The notes beneath the pieces are model-generated. The model did not search any database. It saw only the letters and a program-made list of their open reading frames with translations, and was not told the origin of the DNA. Shown piece after piece: positions 1-11,345 of a stretch of 64,000 bases of DNA; the first letter of the stretch is position 1, and each line of letters begins with the position of its first letter. The stretch lies in assembly GCA_027625915.1 (NCBI GenBank), contig JANTQA010000048.1, positions 5,518,001 to 5,582,000 of the forward strand, read 5' to 3'. This DNA comes from Anaeramoeba flamelloides (lineage: Eukaryota > Metamonada > Anaeramoebidae). Position numbers and translations under genes: made by a program.

Positions 1-385
1 AGAAATTAAAGAAATATATTAGATTAAAAAAAAAAAAGATAAAAATATATAATAACTAAATTTAAACATATTTTTGTAACCCAAGTGTTGAATTAGTTTT
101 TTTTTGTTACAATTTATGTAGATATGTACTTGAAAATTTGATTACTTGAAAATAAGTAAATAATTAACTCAAGATTATTTTGAAATAAATAATTTAAAAT
201 ATATTGAATATACACATAGTTTCATAGAAAGGAACAAAGACAATCTATCTTTAGGTTTTCTCTAATAATAATTATTGAGTTGAAACTTGAAATACAAAAA
301 TTGAAAAAATAATTTATTTTAATAAGTTCTAAAGATTGAATTAGTGAATATGGGTATACTATCCTTTTCATTTGTATTTTTTAAA

Positions 386-985
386 TTTGTAAATAAACTC
401 CATTTCACTCAAATGGACCTGTGCAAAAATGAAAAATTCACTTTTTTTTAAAGAATAAACCAATCTGTGATTGTTTAAAAATCAGAGAAATAATAAACTT
501 TAGATTAGAGTTAATATTCATAAAAGAAATACCAGAACAAAAATAATTTTTAAAAAAAAAAATGTTAAAAATTTTGGGTCCTTTCATGGGGAAGTCTTCA
601 GTAAAATTTCTCATTTTCTTTTGGAAAATTAAAATTGTATACAATAATTTTTTTTAATTGTATTTTTATTCATTTGAAAAAAAAATACAAATCTCAATTA
701 TCTTTATGTTAATTTGGAGTTTTCTTGATTTTTTTTTTAAATCAACTTTACTATAAGAAAAAAGAAAAAAAAACAAAGATAAAAAAAAAAACAAATGAAA
801 AAATCAAAAAGTCAATAACAAAAAAAAAAAAAAAATTATTAAATTAGAAAAAATTAATTGATCTATAGAATTGAAAATTTTAATTTGAAAAGAATAAAGA
901 ATTAAATAAACTCGTAGAATATGTTCTATTTCTTTAATAAAACTGGTCTCCTTTGACCGAAATAGAGTTTAAATATTTTTTTAAT
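386..985 (+). repeat. Dispersed repeat R2, copy 1 (lacks MITE)
   Basis: About 600 bp match 48278-49290 on the same strand, with small indels. Both copies share a tract beginning near a TTTCAC(T/A)CAAAT segment, and both end in related segments reading CTGGTCTCCTTTGACC here and ATACTTCCCTTTGGCTGG in the other copy. Copy 2 is interrupted by a 432-bp palindromic element that is absent here at about position 820. No coding potential is seen, and the nature of the parent sequence is unknown. Confidence 0.6.
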
Positions 986-1107
986 AAAATTGATTAATTT
1001 CACACTTTTTCATTGTATTATTAGTAAAAAACCCAATAATTTATTTTTCTATTTATCATAGATTTTTGTGATCCGTTGGACTATCTAGAACGAATATCAC
1101 TTATTTT

Positions 1108-1160
1108 TAATTATTGCATACTTTGATTATAGAGAAATCTATGGTGAGACTAATTCCTTC
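1108..1160 (-). repeat. Single end of a TTAA-type element
   Basis: The stretch containing CTTTGATTATAGAGAAATCT and ending in a degraded CTAATTCCTT matches the right end of the 755-bp element at 27146-27900. The matching left end was not found nearby, so this looks like a solo remnant. Confidence 0.45.
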
Positions 1161-1763
1161 AGAAATAAAAAATTTATTATTCATTTTCATGAAAATAGTG
1201 AATCTAATATTAAAGTATAAATTTTTTTATTAACATCTTAAATCAATTCAAAAAGACAATTATAATATAAGTTAGTTCTTCTTTAGTGGTTTTTTGATAT
1301 TATAATAATTTTTTTATACTGTAATTCAAGTTTAAAAAGTAAACCAGTCTAAATAATCCCTGTTGAAAACTTTTAACCCATTAACTAACTTTCCCGATTT
1401 TTTTTTTTTTTTCAGACTTGGGTATTTGAAGATAGAAATTAACTAATATATTTGGATTTGGAAAAAGATTTAAATTATTTTTGAGTTTCGATCTTGAATT
1501 AGTATAAATTTAAATAAATTATTATTTTTTATTTTCAAAAATTTCATCATATTTTATAAATTTGGTGAGACAAAATGATTTTTTTTAAAAAATTCAAAAA
1601 AATATGAACTTTTTTAAAATTACTTATATTTGATAAAACGAGAATTCAATCTTATTACATATTTCTAATTCTTTTTTAAAATATTTTTAAAGAATCCTAT
1701 TCACAATTTGTAAATTGTCAAATTACTTTAGTATGTTGCTTTTATATCAACATTAAATCAATA

Positions 1764-3218
1764 GAGGTTTTGCTGATAAGCTATTAAAATATCATGATAT
1801 TAACAATAAAATCACGATAGTATTAAAAAATCGCGATTATTCGAACTTTATCGCGAAAAATCATAAAATCGCAATAAAAAAAGTTATAGCGATATTCACA
1901 TTATCGCGAAAAAATGAAAAAATATTTTTTTGAAATCTTAAAAAAAAAATATCTTGACTTTTACAAAGCCTAGAAACTTTTACAACAATTTCCCCCTTTA
2001 AAAGTGTTTGAAATTGTTTGTAAGGGCTGTGAATTGTCTTCAATTGTTTGCAAATTTTGAAAGACAGAAACTTTTATAATGGGAATCAGTTTGATTTGTT
2101 CTGGAAAAAAAAGATTTTTTCTTTTCATTTTTTTTTTAATAAAATATCAAATCTCAAACAAATTTTATAATCAAACTAATAATTTTGTATTTCAACAATA
2201 CACTTGAATAGAAAATATGTGTTTTCTTAAAATGGAGTTTTTACATTTACAATTTAAATAACCAAAAAGAATAAAGAGTAATTTTCCTTCTTATTGGTGA
2301 TCGATCAAACAAAAACCTCTAAGCTCTAATTGTTTTTTCTGTCCAATACAAAGATGCTCAAAGAAGAAAAAGAAGAAGACAACAATTGTATAAAAAACCT
2401 TAATAATTGGTGATCATCTGGCAAGGATGTTGTGAAAGCCTTTGAAGAGTTCTAAAACTCCTTTTAGCTTTCTGGGAACATTGAAAAAAATTTAACCCAA
2501 GAACACATTCTTTAAAGAGCAGATAAAGGGTTGGTTGTTTTAGAAGCTAATTATTCAAGGCAATTTCCAACACCAAGATTAACCGAAAAAATATTTATTT
2601 ATCTTTAGTTCTTATTTTTGTTGATCTAAAAGATCCATAGGTTTGACAACCAAACCAAATGAAAACACAATAAAACTCTTGGATCTGATCCTTTGATTGA
2701 ATCAAGTATCTTTTTTGTTGTTTTTTCAAAAGAATAACTTTTATTTCACCTAATCTGTTTTTTGATCAAAAAAAATTTCTTTGTAAAAATATTTCTCAAT
2801 TAGCCCAAAAACCCATCAACTATTATATCGCGGTTACTTATTTATCGTGATATTTTGACACTTATCACGATTTTTTAATAATTATCGCGATTTTATAGAA
2901 TATCGTGATTTTTTATATTATCGCAATAATATTATGAATATCATGATTTTCTGATATTATCTCGATTTTTGTAACTTTATCACGATAATGTTGAATTTCG
3001 TGATTTTCTGATATAGCTATTTTAAAAAAGTGTGGACTCGAAGTTTTGTAGGTAGTGCTTAAAACTGTCTAATTCATATGTTTTAATCAGTTCAGTCAAC
3101 ATCTAAAAAAAGTTTTGGTACATACTTTTCTAAAATAGCTGTATATCGCGATTTGATCGAAATTATCTCGATTTTTGTAACTTTATCGTGAATTAAGCAT
3201 AGATATCATCAAAACCTC
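1764..3218. mobile_element. TA-flanked DNA element with ATCGCGAT arrays
   Basis: The ends are inverted repeats: GAGGTTTTGCTGATA on the left and the complement of TATCATCAAAACCTC on the right, each bordered by TA. Inside both ends lie arrays of degenerate 8-bp palindromes of the form ATCNNGAT, such as ATCGCGAT, ATCACGAT, ATCGTGAT and ATCATGAT. About 7 lie at 1785-1910, about 10 at 2825-3005 and 3 at 3143-3195. CG-rich palindromes stand out strongly in this AT-rich DNA. Clustered subterminal repeats are typical of transposase-binding sites in cut-and-paste elements. The middle (about 2300-2800) is less AT-rich and looks like decayed coding sequence, but no family was recognised. It is probably non-autonomous or dead. 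Confidence 0.65.
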
Positions 3219-3764
3219 TAATATTATGAGTATGACTTAAATTTTTGTAATTGGTTTAATTCAAAATTAAGAGTTAACCACACTACTTGTAATTTCAAAA
3301 ATGCTTAGTGAAATATTTTTTAACAAGAATATTTAAATAAAACACATCTAAAAAAAAATAATTGTATCTTGTATAATTGAAATAGAAAAATTCCAATTTA
3401 AATTATATATCAATTATTCCTAAAATAATCTGTTGAAACTTCATTGGAATTTTAAGAACTACCTTTAAAGGTGAAAAGATTGAAATAGTTGATCAAAACA
3501 CTCTTGAAAGAATTTCATATTATCAGTTAAATTAATCCACTGAGAATTTCTTTGAGAAAAAAAGGGTAAATTTTCACAATTCCAACTTTTTGAGGTATTA
3601 TTGAAATTTGATTTTACGATAATTTGATTTTAATATTCCATAATTTACATTCCAAACCTCAAACTCAAAACAATGTCTGTTAGACGGATCAAATTATTTA
3701 AAGTGTTACTTTTATAATTCTATGTGGTTTTAAAACTTGAACTTGGACGTTAAAATCACTTTAA

Positions 3765-4221
3765 CTGTTGAGAGAAAAATTTTGGACAAAGAAAAAGAGT
3801 TGGACACTATTTTTAATTGGGAACATTACTGAACATGAATTTAAATTTCTTTCGTTTGTGAAATAACAAAAGAAAATAACAATAATCTACTTTTTAGAAT
3901 AACGATTAATGTAATTCTACTTTTTAAAAACCTTATTTCTTATAATACAAAGCCAGTTTAAAAATTACCATTTTCAGAATTAATAGTAAACTTTACTAAA
4001 ACTATGATTTTTGTTAAAATGGATGATCTACTTTAGTTATCAACCATTCAAATGAGTATTCAACTCACACCCCGGATTAATGAACTTGTAACACATTTAA
4101 ACCTGGATTTATATAAAATTCACTGAGTTATCAATAGGATTTGATTTTCATTTTCAGTAATGTTCCCAATTAAAAATAGTGTCCAACTATTTTTCTTTGT
4201 CCAACATTTTTCTCTCAACAG
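3765..4221. mobile_element. Palindromic MITE, ACTGTTGAGAG family
   Basis: Two arms of about 75-80 bp (3765-3838 and 4142-4221) are near-perfect inverted repeats, starting CTGTTGAGAG and ending at the inner sequence GGGAACATTACTGAA. The inner 25 bp of each arm recur in the element at 48710-49141, so the two are related although their outer halves differ. There is no ORF. It lies 545 bp before the ankyrin-BTB gene at 4767. Confidence 0.65.
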
Positions 4222-4766
4222 TAAAGTCATTTTATTTTAAAAATTTTCTTTCATGATCTATTTTAAAAATTTTTGATTTTGAAATTTGAAATTTGTATTT
4301 TTTGTCCAATTGCTTCCAAAGGAAAATGCTTTTTGAGAAGTACATTTAAAATAACGTTAAAATTCAAAACTCTCCCTGTGTGGAAACTTTGTCCTTAAGT
4401 CAATAAACATTATCTCTTCTTTTATTTTATGTTATTCTCAGAATTGTAAAGAAATAGATTGTAGTGCGTGTATATTTGTTTATTTATTTGATCTTGTTTG
4501 AAACTTATTATCGAATATATTTTTGACTCAAACTTCAATCTTAAATAAAACGCAAATTTCAAATTGTCAGGTAAGTTTCTGCTCAAATTTTTGACGGTTT
4601 ACTTTTTAATTCTCAGTAATGTTTATATAAAAGAATTAGACATTTAAAAAAAGGCTACACGTATGTAACTTAAAAATCTACATTGAACAGGATCAAGCAC
4701 TGTCCAAAGTAAGTTCCATTTTTTACAAAAAAAACTAGTCAATTTCCTGAAGAAAAAAATTCAAAA

Positions 4767-6980
4767 ATGAACATTTGGAATGAAATTGAAAACACAAACC
4801 GGCCCAAATCCGACGAATATAAAGAACACGTAAACAAAAAAAAAAATGGGATGTCTCCGTTCCTTTATGCTTGTCTCAAAAATCGATTAAATTGGATCGA
4901 GAGCATCTTATTTCATACTGGCAATTATAGTGATTACACCGAAAGAACAAGATCAAGTGGTCTTCATTTGTGTATGAACGAGGAAGTCAGCCTTAATGTT
5001 GTTATCTTTTTGATCTCAAATACAAATGATCAGAACTGGAAGAACAAAGAGGGTGTGACGCCGTTCCATTTGTGTTGTAAAAATTGTGCGAAGGCAAATG
5101 TCTTTTATCGCCTTCTGCCAACAGCTAATTTAGAAATCGAAGACATCGAGGGATATAACGCATATTGCTATGCGATTGAGAACCGCGAAAGTGGGTTAGA
5201 GTTTCTGAAGGCATTATTTGAACAAGAGAACTACCATGGGAAAAGAAATTTGATTTACCATTGTCTTAAAACAAATCCTGACCAAGAGATTCTCAAATAT
5301 TTATTTCGAATCCTGCCAAAGTCTCAACACAACTTTTGTGAATTTACGATCGAAGACGATTTATCGATGATCAAATATTCAACGGTACTCAGCAACGAGT
5401 CCATTTTGTTTTATGCCCTTGAACAACGATTGAAACTCAAGGTTCTTGCCATTTTATTACAAAACGGTATCAACTATCACATCAAATGCTTCAATGGCAC
5501 AATTCTTCACTACCTAGTCTTTTATGAGTACCCTTTGAAATACGTCAAAGTGATACTTGACAATACGAAATTGACCATCGATATCCAGAATTCTCATAAA
5601 GACACCCCACTTATGATCTCAATAAAGTCCAAGCCCAACTACAACTATATTCGCGAGCTCCTAAGTTTGGGTGCGTCGCCTAATGTCGGTAACACCTCGG
5701 GTAACACCGCCTTGCACTTGGCCTTTTTAAATAACTGCCCGCTTCCGATAATAATGCTCTTGTTGGTCAAGGGCGCCGACGTCCGGATACAAAACCGTCG
5801 GTCACAAACACCCTTAGACATGATCGAGAACAAATTTCTTTTGCAGCACAGCTCAATTGTTTTTGATTTTTTATCGTTACGGGAAAAGGAGTCGTTCTCT
5901 GATTCCAAAATCGTTTCAAAGGACGGGCACACGATCAGCACACATTCCCATTTTTTAATTTTTAGAATTCCAATCGCTCTTGAGAAGGCTATTGAATGTC
6001 TCCAAAATTATACTAAAGTAGAAATTGATAGTTTCCTGAGGTGGGTCTATTCAGGAATAATTGAAACACAAAAACAAAGATCAACTGTTTTGACAATATA
6101 CACAGATCTAACAAAGACAAAGCCGATTTTAAAAAACTCATTTTATAATTTTATGGACGATCTTAACAAAATGTATCTCAACGACGAAAGTAAAGATTGT
6201 GTATTACTTGTCAAAAACAAGAATTTCGATCCTGAAACGAAAAAAATTCCTAAAAGTGAATTAAAGAAACCAAACGAAATAAAAGATAATATTGTTTCAA
6301 ATCAGGTTGGTATGGAAACAACAAAGGAAGAAATGGTTGAAGTGAGTAGAATAAAGCAAGAACAAGAGCAAGAGCAAAAGGAAGAAGAAACAGAGGAAAA
6401 GCAAGAAGAAATAGAGGAAAAGAAAGGGAAAGAGCAAGAACAAGAGCAAGAACAAGAGCAAGAACAAGAAAAAGAAAAAGAAAAAGAAAAAGAACAAAAA
6501 CAAGAAAAAAAACAAGAAAAAGAACAAGAGCAGAAAGTCAAAATAAAAAACAGAGAAAAATATACTCGAATACCTGTACATTCTTCAATCCTTTCTTCGA
6601 GAAGTAATCTATTTCGTGGAATGTTTTTATTTTGTAACTTTGAAAAGGAAATTAAAGACTTTTCTGGCTTTTTACCTCAGACTATACAAATTTTAATAAG
6701 ATATTTTTATACTAACAATTTACCACAGAAAAATTTACCGACGCATATTATTAATGAACTCTATGAAGCAATCGAATATTACCAATTATCAGTCAGTTCA
6801 AATTTGGGTAAACTATTAAATAATAAAAAAAAAAAGCACACAAGAAAGAACACAAATAAAAAAAGGGGGAAAAAAAGAAGAAAAGGGAAAGGCAAAAGAA
6901 AAGAAGGAAGGAAGATGGAAAGAAAACAGTCAAATAATAATTATTTATTATATATGACAAACAATTTGAATAAAAAATAA
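4767..6980 (+). CDS. Ankyrin-repeat protein with tandem BTB domains
   Basis: A single-exon gene encoding 737 residues. Residues about 25-365 are ankyrin repeats, seen as TPFHLCCKN, GTILHYLVFYE, DTPLMISIK and GNTALHLAFLNN blocks. A degenerate BTB/POZ follows at about 377-435 (DGHTISTHSHFLI, then FLRWVYSG). A second BTB begins at about 472 (KDCVLLVKN), is interrupted by a Gln/Glu/Lys tract at about 525-593, and resumes at 599 (PVHSSILSSRSNLFRGMF, then IRYFYTNN) to about 685. The C-terminus is a basic Lys/Arg tail. Ankyrin-BTB proteins commonly act as adaptors, for example recruiting substrates to Cul3 ubiquitin ligases, but nothing here proves that role. The ATG is preceded by A-rich DNA and is the first in frame. 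It is a paralogue of the gene at 12438 on the same strand. The insertion sits between the first strand and the main helices of BTB2, so the fold could tolerate it as a loop. Confidence 0.9.
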   Translation: MNIWNEIENTNRPKSDEYKEHVNKKKNGMSPFLYACLKNRLNWIESILFHTGNYSDYTERTRSSGLHLCMNEEVSLNVVIFLISNTNDQNWKNKEGVTPFHLCCKNCAKANVFYRLLPTANLEIEDIEGYNAYCYAIENRESGLEFLKALFEQENYHGKRNLIYHCLKTNPDQEILKYLFRILPKSQHNFCEFTIEDDLSMIKYSTVLSNESILFYALEQRLKLKVLAILLQNGINYHIKCFNGTILHYLVFYEYPLKYVKVILDNTKLTIDIQNSHKDTPLMISIKSKPNYNYIRELLSLGASPNVGNTSGNTALHLAFLNNCPLPIIMLLLVKGADVRIQNRRSQTPLDMIENKFLLQHSSIVFDFLSLREKESFSDSKIVSKDGHTISTHSHFLIFRIPIALEKAIECLQNYTKVEIDSFLRWVYSGIIETQKQRSTVLTIYTDLTKTKPILKNSFYNFMDDLNKMYLNDESKDCVLLVKNKNFDPETKKIPKSELKKPNEIKDNIVSNQVGMETTKEEMVEVSRIKQEQEQEQKEEETEEKQEEIEEKKGKEQEQEQEQEQEQEKEKEKEKEQKQEKKQEKEQEQKVKIKNREKYTRIPVHSSILSSRSNLFRGMFLFCNFEKEIKDFSGFLPQTIQILIRYFYTNNLPQKNLPTHIINELYEAIEYYQLSVSSNLGKLLNNKKKKHTRKNTNKKRGKKRRKGKGKRKEGRKMERKQSNNNYLLYMTNNLNKK

Positions 6981-7439
6981 ACTATTATAAGCTATAGTAG
7001 TTTGATTTCCCAGAATTAAAATGTGATAAATCCACACACATTATGCGTTTTGGGTTTAATATTGTTTTCAAAATAAATTTTCAATTTTTAAAGTCAAAAT
7101 CAATTTTTCTAATTTTATTGACAATTCATTTTCTTTCCTTATTTTTTTTTTTTTTAAAAACAAAGCAAATTTAAAAAAAAATAAAGATCTAAGAAATACC
7201 AGCAACAAAAAGAAAATTTAAGTCTATTTAATGTTGATTAAAATTCAGTATTTTTTTTTTAAGAAAAAGTCGTATGACATTTATTATTATTATTGTTGTT
7301 AATTCTGAGTGGCGATTCAATAAAATTACCACCTGTTTGCTGTTTTTTTTTTTTTTTAATTTGAGAAATAAACCAAAAATTAAATAAAATTTAGGTTTAT
7401 TTTTTGAATTAAAAAAAAACCCACTGTTAGCTTATCCTG
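6981..7439. other. Intergenic, A/T homopolymers
   Basis: The 3' flank of the ankyrin-BTB gene. It holds only A/T runs and a short ATT repeat near 7280; nothing functional is visible. Confidence 0.5.
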
Positions 7440-7960
7440 AGTTTTTGGTTTCTTTGGAAAATCAATAGATTTTTGTTAGGTTTTTTTTGAGTTTTCTATT
7501 TATTTGTGAAGTGTTCTAGGTTTTTTTAAAGTTTTCTATTTTATTTCAAAAATCTATTGATTTTCGTTAGGTTTTTTTGAGTTTTCTATTTATTTGGAAA
7601 ATCAATTGATTTTCGTTAGGTTTTTTTTAATTTTTGTAATAAACCGAAAATTTATTAAAATTTACCGTTTATTTCAAAAAGTAAAAAAAAACCTAGAACA
7701 CTTTACAAATAAAATAGAAAACCTCAAAAAAACCTAGAACACTTAATAGAATCAAATAGAAAATTTCAAGAAATCTACCGTTATGTTTTTTAAAATTTAA
7801 GAAATAAAAAATATTTCAGAAATTTTTTACTGTTATATTTCTTAATATAAAAAAATCATCATTAACTTTTCCAGAATTTAAAAGAATTGAGTAAAATCAT
7901 AGACTTTTCTCTTATCTTTTGAATTCAGGACAATCGGCTTTGTTTGTTGTTTTTTAATTT
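7440..7960. repeat. Cluster of small palindromic modules
   Basis: Repeated blocks such as TTTCGTTAGGTTTTTTTGAG, GAAGTGTTCTAGGTTTTT and GAAAATCAATTGATTTTC occur in both orientations, forming several overlapping hairpins. A weak CCAGAATTTAAAAGAATTGA hairpin closes the cluster at 7870-7930. The same modules recur at 16860-17150, 18930-19270 and 60490-60960. Confidence 0.55.
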
Positions 7961-7962
7961 TA

Positions 7963-8157
7963 CAGTCAGTTCCACTTTTAAGGTACAAACTTTCAACGAA
8001 ATTTAAGGCACAATAAAAATCTCAAATTGAAGCACAAAATTCAGTTTCTAGTAAAATACTTGCAACAAAAAAAATTCCAAATTTTGTGCTTTAATTTGAG
8101 ATTTTTGTGTACTTTAAATTTCGTTGAAAGTTTGTGCCTTAAATTCGAAACAACAGT
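7963..8157. mobile_element. Palindromic Tc1/mariner-like MITE, copy 1
   Basis: A 195-bp near-palindrome starting CAGTCAGTTCCACTTTTAAG after a TA. The arms contain ACTTTCAACGAAATTTAAGG and its complement. The right end is degraded. Five copies of this length occur in the window. The CAGT start, TA flanks and small size fit a non-autonomous Tc1/mariner derivative. Confidence 0.7.
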
Positions 8158-8719
8158 CTTTTTTTAACTGTTTTGACTAGAAAAAATTATCTACTTCTGA
8201 AACAAATTAACAAAAATATTAAGAAATCATTTGATTTTTTTTTAAATTTAAAAGAATTCATTAAAATCATTGAATTTCTATATTCTTTTGAAAAAAAAAC
8301 TCATGCACTTTTAGATACTTTACACAGTCTACACACAAAAAAACACGAAAATATTTTATTATTTTATTAGGTATCAATTTTTTTTTAAATATTCTTGACC
8401 TTTTTATCCAAAAATCTTGATCATTTAATTTTGTCTAAATTGATTAAGATATAAATATAATAATCTGAAGTTTTCAATTTTCTATTAATATGTTCATTTT
8501 ATTTTTTGGAAATTTTTTATTTTTGGAAATATATTCAAAGTTTAGAATTTCTGATTTCTTGATAAGTTTATATAATCTTTTATCAATTGATATTCTGGCT
8601 TGATCAGGCAAAAATTATACTTGTTAAAGATTTAAATATTTAATTACATCGTATCAAAATGAAATTTGTTACTCTTTTTTTTTTCATTTATTTAGATAAA
8701 GTAACAATAAAATAAAATA

Positions 8720-8914
8720 CAGTCAGTTTCACTTTTAAGGCACAAACTTTTAAGAAATTTAAAGCACAAAAAAAACTCACATTAAGGCACAAAATTTATG
8801 ATTTTTTTTTTTTACAAATTATTTTGCTAGAATTTGAATTTTGTGCCTTAATTTGAGATTTTATTTGTACCTTAAATTTCTTAAAAGTTTGTGCCTTAAA
8901 AGTGAAACTGACTG
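8720..8914. mobile_element. Palindromic Tc1/mariner-like MITE, copy 2
   Basis: The best-preserved copy: CAGTCAGTTTCAC at the left end and GTGAAACTGACTG at the right, flanked by TA on both sides. The inner arms differ by several bases from copy 1 (AAGAAATTT in place of AACGAAATTT). Confidence 0.75.
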
Positions 8915-9221
8915 TATATAAAAAAAGAGATGAAATAAATAATTGAAATATTAGGATTAAAAATTATTAAAAATATAATTCGATGACCAAAACAATAATT
9001 TGAATATTAGCATTATTCTTTCAATAATATAAAAGAACTGAGTAAAATAATATATTGCTTGAAATTTTTGTGAGCTGAAATTTGTGGACACTTTCGTTAT
9101 ATTTTCTAAGATTTAAAAGAATAATTTAATATATATAGGATTTTACTCTATTCTTTTGAAAATTTGAAAGCCTATGACATGAAATAGTTATCATCCCTTT
9201 TTTTGCATTTTAATATTTTTA

Positions 9222-9407
9222 GATGAGTACACATATCGTATGCGACCTGGAAAGAGAACGATTAACTTAAAAAAGTTCAATTCAACATACCAAACCAGAA
9301 TTATGATACTTTTAAATACCTGGGTGAAAGGAATTCATTCAAAAAAGAATTTTAACATCAAATTTTGTGATTTTTACACATTCCCCAAGAAACGAAGCGA
9401 AATTTAG
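9222..9407 (+). pseudogene. Orphan coding-like fragment (about 61 codons)
   Basis: An open frame with good codon character reads DEYTYRMRPGKRTINLKK, then TRIMILLNTWVKGI and CDFYTFPKKRSEI before a TAG. It is preceded by TATTTTTAG, a plausible splice acceptor at 9214-9222. There is no ATG in frame. It could be an isolated exon, a gene relic or part of a transposon; I do not recognise the family. Composition is less A/T-biased than the flanks. Confidence 0.35.
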
Positions 9408-10766
9408 TTTTTTTTCAAAGGTGGTGTAATGAATTGTGTTGAGAAAAAGATAAAAATGTTCAATTTTAACCAAAAATAGATTTTCCAATCCTAGAATGTT
9501 TCTGCAAAAAATATATTTAACAAGATTGACTAACTCGAGTCTCAGTTAAGTCATTAAATATGCTTTTTATCAGAAAAATAATATTTGTTTGTGATAAAAT
9601 ACCGAAATTATGTGTATATTATAAATACCTTTTTTACTTTTTTTTTAAATATTTTTTTAGATTTTTCATAAACTTTGTTTTTTTTTTTTCAATTATTATA
9701 AAAAAATTTATAATAAAAAATATTTTTGAATGTGATTTCGAATTGTTATCAAAGATTTTATTTTTTTTTTCATCAAAAAATAATTTGTCCATTTTGTGAT
9801 ATCAAAAATTGACAACAATGGATATTCTGACTTTTATAATTATTTTTATCTGACCACAATGTCAAATCCCATATTGATCAAAATGAGATGTTTATTTAAA
9901 AAAAAAAAAATTCAGTTTTAACAAATTAAATTGTCTTTTAAGAACCATACGACAAAGATAAATATTTTAAACATTCAGATTTGTTTATTCATGAATAAAA
10001 GCAATAATACAAAAAGATAAACCAAAAAAAAAAGTTTCAAAAATTTATGTTTCGAATTCAGGATATAGAAAACTAAAAAAATTTTCGACTGAATATAAAA
10101 GAAAATTAAAACAAAAAGTTATTCTAAATCTTGAAATTTAAAAATGATAAAAAATCTGATAAATACTAATATCAAACTTACTTTTAATTCTATTTTCTGA
10201 AATGGATTATTGTTTTAAAAGAGTTTGATCCCTTTTCCCCATTTTTTAAAAGTTTAAAAACCAACATATTTTCGTAATTATTTAAAAAATGAATTTTCTC
10301 TGTGGAAAATAGAAAGAAATATTATTATCTGTAATGAAAAAAGTATACAAAAATACTTATTAAAAATTAAACACTATTATTTGTGGCGAACTCAATATAA
10401 AAAATCTAATTCATTTATAAATATTTAATTAAATTCTTTTGAACTAGAATTTTTTATTTTTTTTTCAAAGAAAAATGTAATCAAAATTTTCTTTTTATTG
10501 AACAAAAATAATCTGAGAAAAACAATGAAACCATTAAATTAAAAATTTCTCATGAAATAGCTTATTTAAAAACTGGAAAAATCAACTTTGGACCTAAAGA
10601 AATACTTTTTAATCTGATTATTTTTTAATTAATAATTAATTAGACAATGGTTAATTCTTTCAGTAAGGTATATTAAAAAAACTAAGGATTAAAATTATCA
10701 ATAAACCTTATTATTATTTTTCAATTTTTTAAATATTTCCAAATAAATAAAACAAATTCAAATTAA

Positions 10767-10797
<31 letters not shown>

Positions 10798-11345
10798 TCT
10801 AAAATAAATAGTTTTAATATTGAAAGTTGGTTGTTTATATTCTCGGTAATTGAAAAAAGAATATTAACGAATATTTTAAATTTCAAGAAATTTAAGAAAT
10901 ATTTATATGAGAAAAGATCATTTTTTTATGGATCTTCAATGATTCAATATTTAATATATTTTTTTTTGTTTTTTTTATAATTATGTTTCAAGGTTATTTA
11001 GGAATATAAACTTTCAGAAATTAAAAAAAGTGAGATTCAATCAAAATAAAAATGTTTTGTATAAATTTATCTGTTTCTTAGCTGAACCAAAAATCCAAAC
11101 AAAAATGATCAAATCTTTTGATTGAAAATGCCATTGGAAAAATGAATTCTTTTGAAAATGAAAATTATTTCTCTAAGGCTGAAAACAAAGTTGTATAATC
11201 GGGTTTAATTATATCTTAGTGTTCAGAATTACTATTACCTTTAGGAAAACAATAAATATGAGTAGATTGTTCCTTAAAAATTTAATGGTTTTCTTTAGAC
11301 AAAAGTTTATAATTAGGAAAAAAATGAGAAAACTAATACTAGTTC
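9408..11345. other. Intergenic, no gene seen
   Basis: Very AT-rich. It contains an (AT)n microsatellite at 10771-10797 and short A/T runs. The small open frames near 9560-9800 are almost all Phe/Ile/Lys and lack any protein signature. Confidence 0.5.

Noticed and set aside
6297-6581. Two minus-strand open frames rich in Phe/Leu or Ser/Cys
   Set aside because: They are the complement of the Gln/Glu/Lys repeat in the ankyrin-BTB gene.
8173-8370. 65-codon open frame after MITE copy 1
   Set aside because: It starts at TTG and its centre is a relic of the AATTTAAAAGAATT hairpin module.
10771-10797. (AT)n and other TA runs as origin or regulatory sites
   Set aside because: Simple repeats are expected in DNA of this composition; nothing else supports a function.
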